A DNA stretch of 10,913 bases, taken from positions 1 through 10,913 of the forward strand of contig CBDUCL010000090.1 in the NCBI GenBank assembly GCA_965365625.1, read 5' to 3'. Below, in pieces: positions 6,132 through 10,913 of the stretch. A program made the position numbers and the translations under genes. The notes beneath the pieces were generated by a model. It had not been told where the DNA came from. It did no database searches and saw only the letters and a list, made by a program, of their open reading frames with translations. Source of the stretch: CAVWCW01 sp965365625 (GTDB lineage Bacteria; Pseudomonadota; Gammaproteobacteria; Chromatiales; Chromatiaceae). The stretch's first letter is position 1. Each line of letters starts with the position of its first letter.

Positions 6132-7478
6132 ATGCCCGGAAAACTCTACATCAAGACCTTTGGCTGCCAGATGAACGAGTACGACTCGTCCAAGATGGCG
6201 GAGTTGCTGAAGGAATCCCACGGCCTGGAGTTGACCGAGCAGGCGGACGAGGCCGATGTGCTGCTGCTCAATACCTGCTCGATCCGCGAGAAGGCGCAGG
6301 AGAAGGTGTTCTCCCAGCTCGGGCGTTGGCGCCCCTGGAAGGAGCGCAACCCCAACCTGGTGATTGGCGTCGGTGGTTGCGTGGCTAGCCAGGAGGGTGA
6401 CGCCATCCGCGACCGGGCCAAGTACGTGGACCTGGTGTTCGGTCCCCAGACCCTGCACCGGTTGCCCCAGATGCTGGCGGCGGCGCGCGCCGAACGGGCC
6501 CCGGTAGTGGATGTCTCCTTCCCCGAGATCGAGAAGTTCGACTGCCTGCCGGCCCCGCGGGCGGAGGGTCCGAGCGCTTTCGTTTCCATCATGGAGGGCT
6601 GCAGCAAGTACTGCACCTTCTGCGTCGTGCCTTATACCCGGGGCACCGAGATCAGTCGCCCGTTCGATGATGTACTGGCCGAGGTCGCGGCCCTGGCAGG
6701 GCAGGGGGTGCGCGAGGTCAACCTGCTGGGGCAGAACGTCAATGCCTACCGCGGCCCGATGCACGACGGAGGCGTGGCGGACCTGGCCCTGTTGATCGAA
6801 TACGTGGCCGCCATCGAGGGTATCGAACGCATCCGCTTCACCACCTCCCACCCGGTGGAGTTCTCCGAACGCCTGATCGAGGTCTATGCAGAGGTCCCGG
6901 CGCTGGTCAGCCACCTGCACCTGCCGGTGCAGAGCGGTTCCGACCGCATCCTGGCGCTGATGAAGCGGGGCCACACCGCGCTCGAATACAAGGCCAAGAT
7001 TCGCCGCCTGCGCCGGCTGCGCCCGGACATCAGCCTGTCTTCGGACTTCATTGTCGGCTTCCCCGGCGAGACCGAGGCCGACTTCGAGGCCACCATGGCG
7101 TTGATCGAAGAGGTCGGCTTCGACCATTCTTTCAGCTTCATCTACAGTCCGCGCCCCGGCACCCCGGCCGCCGAGCTGGTGGACGAGGTGCCGCATGCCG
7201 TGAAGCAGGCGCGCCTGGAGCGGCTGCAGGGGCGCATCAACGAGATGGCCGCTGCCATCGGCCGCTCCATGGTTGGCAGCGTCCAGCGGGTGTTGGTGGA
7301 GCGCCCGGCGCGCAAGGATCCGCGCCAGCTGGCCGGCCGCACCGAGAACAATCGGGTGGTCAACTTCGACGGCCCGCCTGCACTGATCGGCCAGTTCGTC
7401 GAGCTGCAGATTACCGAGGCCCTGCCCAACTCCCTGCGCGGCAGGCTGGCCGACAGCGCGTTCAGGCGCTCGGCCTGA
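6132..7478 (+). CDS. miaB: tRNA-2-methylthio-N6-dimethylallyladenosine synthase MiaB
   Basis: A radical-SAM methylthiotransferase that converts i6A37 to ms2i6A37 in tRNAs reading UNN codons, using two iron-sulfur clusters. The 448-residue protein has the N-terminal UPF0004 domain with Cys12 (KTFGCQMNEYDS), Cys49 (LLNTCSIREKA) and Cys83 (GVGGCVAS) as ligands of the auxiliary cluster. The radical-SAM triad CSKYCTFC (Cys157, Cys161, Cys164) is followed by VVPYTRGTE. A central TIM-barrel with TTSHPVEFS and SDFIVGFPGET and a C-terminal TRAM domain (from about residue 375) complete it. Every family landmark is intact and the length is normal. The start is set by the KLYIKTFGCQMN beginning; no clear ribosome binding site precedes it. 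It leads the miaB-phoH-ybeY group, and its stop lies 19 bases before the phoH start chosen here. Confidence 0.98.
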   Translation: MPGKLYIKTFGCQMNEYDSSKMAELLKESHGLELTEQADEADVLLLNTCSIREKAQEKVFSQLGRWRPWKERNPNLVIGVGGCVASQEGDAIRDRAKYVDLVFGPQTLHRLPQMLAAARAERAPVVDVSFPEIEKFDCLPAPRAEGPSAFVSIMEGCSKYCTFCVVPYTRGTEISRPFDDVLAEVAALAGQGVREVNLLGQNVNAYRGPMHDGGVADLALLIEYVAAIEGIERIRFTTSHPVEFSERLIEVYAEVPALVSHLHLPVQSGSDRILALMKRGHTALEYKAKIRRLRRLRPDISLSSDFIVGFPGETEADFEATMALIEEVGFDHSFSFIYSPRPGTPAAELVDEVPHAVKQARLERLQGRINEMAAAIGRSMVGSVQRVLVERPARKDPRQLAGRTENNRVVNFDGPPALIGQFVELQITEALPNSLRGRLADSAFRRSA

Positions 7479-7488
7479 GCTGGTGCCC

Positions 7489-7497
7489 GGAGTCCCG

Positions 7498-7500
<3 letters not shown>
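7489..7500 (+). promoter_or_regulatory. Ribosome binding site deciding the phoH start
   Basis: GGAG at 7489-7492, five bases before GTG at 7498, is the best Shine-Dalgarno near this start. The earlier in-frame GTG at 7483 has no comparable site and would add only MPGVP. Confidence 0.6.
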
Positions 7501-8477
<977 letters not shown>

Positions 8478-8481
<4 letters not shown>

Positions 8482-8945
8482 GCCTGGAGCTGGAGCTCCA
8501 GCTGGAGGTGGAGGCGACGGGGCTGCCGACCCGGGAACAATTCCGTACCTGGGCCGAGGCGGCCCTGGTCGAGCGCAACGGCGACGCCGAGCTGGTGATC
8601 CGGCTGGTGGACGCGGCCGAGAGCGCCAGCCTCAACCAGCGCTTCCGCGCCAAGAGCGGCCCCACCAATGTGTTGTCGTTTCCGTTCCGGGCCCCGCCGC
8701 CGGTTGCATCCGACCTGCTGGGCGATCTGGTAATCTGCGCCCCGGTGGTAGTCCGCGAGGCCGCCGAGCAGGGCAAGCCGGAGGCCGCCCACTGGGCCCA
8801 CCTGGTGGTGCACGGGGTGTTGCACCTGTTGGGCCACGACCACCTCAATCCCGCCGAGGCCGAGGCGATGGAGGGGCTGGAGCGGGAAATTCTGGCCGGC
8901 CTGGGCTTGCCTGACCCCTATACTGAGGAGCCTGCGGCTCCCTAA
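8478..8945 (+). CDS. ybeY: rRNA maturation endoribonuclease YbeY
   Basis: A zinc-dependent single-strand endoribonuclease of the UPF0054 family, required for 16S rRNA 3'-end processing and 70S quality control. The 155-residue protein carries the metal motif HGVLHLLGHDH with His112, His116 and His122 (H-x3-H-x5-H), and the conserved TNVLSFPF (63-70) and LGDLVIC (81-87) segments. Length matches the family (about 150-160). The ATG overlaps the phoH stop by four bases, so translation is probably coupled. The first codons are very repetitive (SLELELQLEVE) and include a 16-bp palindrome. In many gammaproteobacteria corC (ybeX) follows; here a REP-like element and then lnt follow instead. Confidence 0.97.
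8488..8503. repeat. 16-bp perfect palindrome just inside ybeY
   Basis: AGCTGGAGCTCCAGCT is its own reverse complement and lies 10-25 bases after the ybeY start codon. As RNA it could form a 6-bp stem with an AGCU loop near the ribosome landing area. It may be just a by-product of the Leu-Glu repeat codons. Confidence 0.6.
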
Positions 8946-8957
8946 ACCGACCGGCTG

Positions 8958-8987
8958 ATAGGGCGGAAAAGCGCGGCGCCCTCCGCC
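8958..8987. repeat. Compact REP-like palindrome after ybeY
   Basis: GGCGGA (8962-8967) pairs with TCCGCC (8982-8987), and GCGC (8971-8974) with following GGCGCC bases strengthens the stem. It shares the TAGGGCGGAAAA left edge with the copy at 1640-1708. It sits in the 201-base spacer (8946-9146) between ybeY and lnt, the only sizeable gap in the plus-strand cluster, and could lower read-through into lnt. I see no gene in the rest of the spacer, and no corC. Confidence 0.6.
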
Positions 8988-9146
8988 ACCACATGTTCGG
9001 GTCTGTCACCGGCGGTAGTTGCGCCCGTCATGCGGCGGAATGCAACGCCCCGAGATTATCGCGAACCCCAGTGGGCCGGAGCCTCCAACTCGTTGATTGT
9101 CAAGGCGCTGCACTCACCCCAACCTTCGGCTCTGTCTATTTCTCGA

Positions 9147-10658
9147 ATGCATCGATTACGTACCCACAACCTCGGGGCAGCCGCCATCGCCCTGGCCGCC
9201 GGCGGCCTGACCACCCTCGGCTTTGCCCCTTTCGACCTGGCGCCCCTGGCGATCCTGGGTCCGGCCCTTCTGCTCTGGTTGTGGCACCGCAGCGGGCCGG
9301 GCCGGGCCTTGCGCGACGGCTGGCTGTATGGAGTCGGTCTGCTCGGCAGTGGGGTTTCCTGGCTGCATATCAGCATCGACCAGTTTGGCAACGTCGGCCT
9401 GGCGCTGGCGCTGCTGATCACCGCCGCCTTCGTGCTCGGCGTGGCCCTGTTCTTCGGCCTCGCCGGCTGGCTCGGCTCCCGGCTCAGCATCGGCCACCCG
9501 CTGGCGGCGCTGCTGCTGTTCTGGCCCGCCCTCTGGGTGCTGGTGGAGTGGTTTCGCGGCTGGTTCCTTACCGGCTTCCCCTGGCTCGCCCTGGGTTACT
9601 CGCAGATCGGCTGGCCCCTGGACGGCCTGGCACCCCTGCTCGGGGTCTACGGTGTGAGTTGGGGGGTGATGCTCAGCTCCGGCGCCCTGGTACTGCTGGT
9701 GGCGGGGCGCTCGCGCCACCGGCTAGCGGCAGCGGCTGGTCTGCTCGCCCTTTGGCTCGGGGCCTGGGGCCTGGGCGGTTTGAGTTGGAGTCAGGCGGGG
9801 GGTGCGAGCCTGCGGGTCAGCCTGGTGCAGGGCAATGTGCCCCAGGCGCTGAAGTGGCAACCGGAGCAACGGCTGCTGACCTTGAAACTCTATGTGCGTA
9901 TGACTCGCCAGCATTGGGACAGTGATTTGGTGATCTGGCCCGAAACCGCGGTGCCTAGCCTGGCACACCGTGTCGAGAAAGAGTTCCTGAACCCCCTGGC
10001 CGCCGAGGCAGAGGCCCAGGGCAGCGAGATCCTGCTCGGTATCCCAGTGCACGACGAGACCAGCGGGCGCTATTACAACGCCATGCAGACGGTCGGCCCG
10101 GTAAAGGCCAGCTACTACAAGCGCCACCTGGTGCCGTTCGGCGAGTTCATGCCGCTCAAGCCCCTGCTGGAACCCCTGATCGACTGGCTGGCCATCCCCA
10201 TGTCCGACTTCAGCCCAGGCGATGCCGCCCAGCCCCTGGTGCCACTGGCCGGGTACCAGGCCGGGGTCTCCATCTGCTACGAGGACGCCTTCGGCGAAGA
10301 GGTGATCCAGGCCTTGCCCCAGGCGGCGTTCCTGGTCAACGCCAGCAACGATGCCTGGTTTGGCGACTCCCTGGCTCCGCACCAGCACCTGCAGATTGCC
10401 CGCATGCGCGCCCGCGAGACCGAACGCTACCTGCTACGCGCCACCAATACCGGCATATCCGCCATCATCGGGCCCCGCGGCGAGCTGCGAGGCACCGCGC
10501 CGGCCTTCACCGAACAGGTGCTCACCGGCGAGATCCTGCCCCTGACGGGTCTGACCCCCTACGCCCGCTTGGGCAACTGGGCGCTGGTGATTTTGGCGCT
10601 GCTGCTGATGGTCGTCGGAGGGATATTAGAGCGGCGTCTAGAATCAACCCCTACGTAA
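9147..10658 (+). CDS. lnt: Apolipoprotein N-acyltransferase Lnt
   Basis: An inner-membrane enzyme that adds the third acyl chain to the N-terminal cysteine of lipoproteins, enabling their export by Lol. With ATG 9147 the protein has 503 residues (E. coli 512). The first half has about six to seven hydrophobic helices, beginning with GAAAIALAAGGLTTLGFAPF and including RGWFLTGFPWLALGY. The periplasmic nitrilase-like domain carries the catalytic triad Glu266 (IWPETAVP), Lys325 (YYKRHLVPFGEFMPL) and Cys377 (VSICYEDAF), followed by NASNDAWFGDS and TERYLLRATNTGIS. A final membrane helix (NWALVILALLLMVVGGIL) ends the protein. An ATG at 9030 would add 39 polar residues with no family counterpart, so I rejected it. 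No clear Shine-Dalgarno precedes 9147. No CDS follows in the window. Confidence 0.97.
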   Translation: MHRLRTHNLGAAAIALAAGGLTTLGFAPFDLAPLAILGPALLLWLWHRSGPGRALRDGWLYGVGLLGSGVSWLHISIDQFGNVGLALALLITAAFVLGVALFFGLAGWLGSRLSIGHPLAALLLFWPALWVLVEWFRGWFLTGFPWLALGYSQIGWPLDGLAPLLGVYGVSWGVMLSSGALVLLVAGRSRHRLAAAAGLLALWLGAWGLGGLSWSQAGGASLRVSLVQGNVPQALKWQPEQRLLTLKLYVRMTRQHWDSDLVIWPETAVPSLAHRVEKEFLNPLAAEAEAQGSEILLGIPVHDETSGRYYNAMQTVGPVKASYYKRHLVPFGEFMPLKPLLEPLIDWLAIPMSDFSPGDAAQPLVPLAGYQAGVSICYEDAFGEEVIQALPQAAFLVNASNDAWFGDSLAPHQHLQIARMRARETERYLLRATNTGISAIIGPRGELRGTAPAFTEQVLTGEILPLTGLTPYARLGNWALVILALLLMVVGGILERRLESTPT

Positions 10659-10913
10659 CCTACTGAATATATGATTGCTTCTAGTTCGTGCAGGGTATGT
10701 GACGCCGTGGAGAAGCCCGCCCATTGATGGCTTCGCTGAGGCGTTCCCTATTCGGTAATTCTACGTTGGCGCATCAAGCCCGGTAGCCATCGCTGAGGAA
10801 GGTTCGGAGGAACCTGCCGAGTGCCTCCATCCTAGCGATTTCACGGCGAAGGTCGATCGATCTTCAACCTGTCGAGGGGGGCAATTAAGGAATATTGCCG
10901 GCGCGAAAGCCGT
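10659..10913. other. Non-coding, hairpin-rich tail after lnt
   Basis: No credible ORF lies on either strand, and base composition is less GC-rich than upstream. Several stems follow each other. ATCGCT(G)AGGA at 10789-10799 pairs with TCCTAGCGAT at 10830-10839 and encloses AGGTTC-GGAG-GAACCT (10800-10815). GAAGGTCGA/TCGATCTTC lies at 10848-10865 with one G-U pair. GGCAAT/ATTGCC lies at 10880-10899, and CGGC/GCCG at 10899-10912. A 9-base direct repeat TCGCTGAGG occurs at 10733 and 10790. I do not recognise an RNA family. It may be a structured RNA, a repeat, or the edge of a mobile element cut off by the window. Confidence 0.35.

Noticed and set aside
9030..9146. 39-residue N-terminal extension of Lnt
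   Set aside because: Polar sequence with no counterpart in Lnt. The internal ATG at 9147 places the first helix where the family has it.
10669..10729. Short ORF MIASSSCRVCDAVEKPAH after lnt
   Set aside because: Too short, with no ribosome binding site or recognised motif. The cysteine pair alone is not evidence.
10885..10910. GGAATATTG...GCGAAAGCC resembling a conserved stretch of 16S rRNA
   Set aside because: The surrounding sequence lacks the expected 16S context (no preceding ACGGGAGGCAGCAG). A chance match.

Overview
The window reads as a GC-rich gammaproteobacterial chromosome segment. The main clue is the gene set miaB, phoH/ybeZ, ybeY, lnt, together with rsmA and a Lon protease. A Chromatiales/Thiotrichales-type sulfur bacterium is plausible because of the CHAT/STAND-NTPase remnant and the GGCGGAA...TTCCGCC and GGAGTGGC-type palindromes. 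The taxonomic placement is inference from memory of such genomes, not a search result.

Layout. (1) Positions 1-1615 are a gene graveyard. A short C-terminal scrap of a membrane protein lies on the minus strand, fused head-on to a badly decayed plus-strand CHAT / NB-ARC-like / helical-repeat STAND gene. That gene carries internal deletions, several frameshifts, a tandem 20-bp palindromic repeat and an inserted pair of inverted REP-like units. (2) Positions 1616-1725 hold a REP-like palindrome between converging coding directions. (3) Positions 1726-5374, on the minus strand, form a tight operon in transcription order rsmA, lon, CoA-binding protein, with junctions that abut or overlap. (4) Positions 5375-5645 are a divergent intergenic region with a strong nested inverted repeat. 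(5) Positions 5646-8945, on the plus strand, hold an RRM-type RNA-binding protein, miaB, phoH and ybeY. (6) Positions 8946-9146 are a spacer with a second REP-like palindrome where corC/ybeX usually lies. (7) Positions 9147-10658 encode Lnt. (8) Positions 10659-10913 are a non-coding, hairpin-rich tail.

The intact genes mostly serve translation quality and the envelope. RsmA dimethylates 16S rRNA, MiaB modifies tRNA position 37, and PhoH and YbeY work in ribosome maturation and RNA turnover. The small RRM protein sits directly among these genes, so an RNA-linked role is a reasonable guess. Lon removes damaged proteins and Lnt completes lipoprotein acylation.

I did not find an obvious new defence or biosynthetic system. 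The observations most worth a check are the RRM gene in a ribosome-maturation cluster, a hairpin that places the lon stop and the next gene's start in its loop, the nested hairpin in the divergent region, the decayed STAND gene with its REP insertion, and the structured tail at the right edge.
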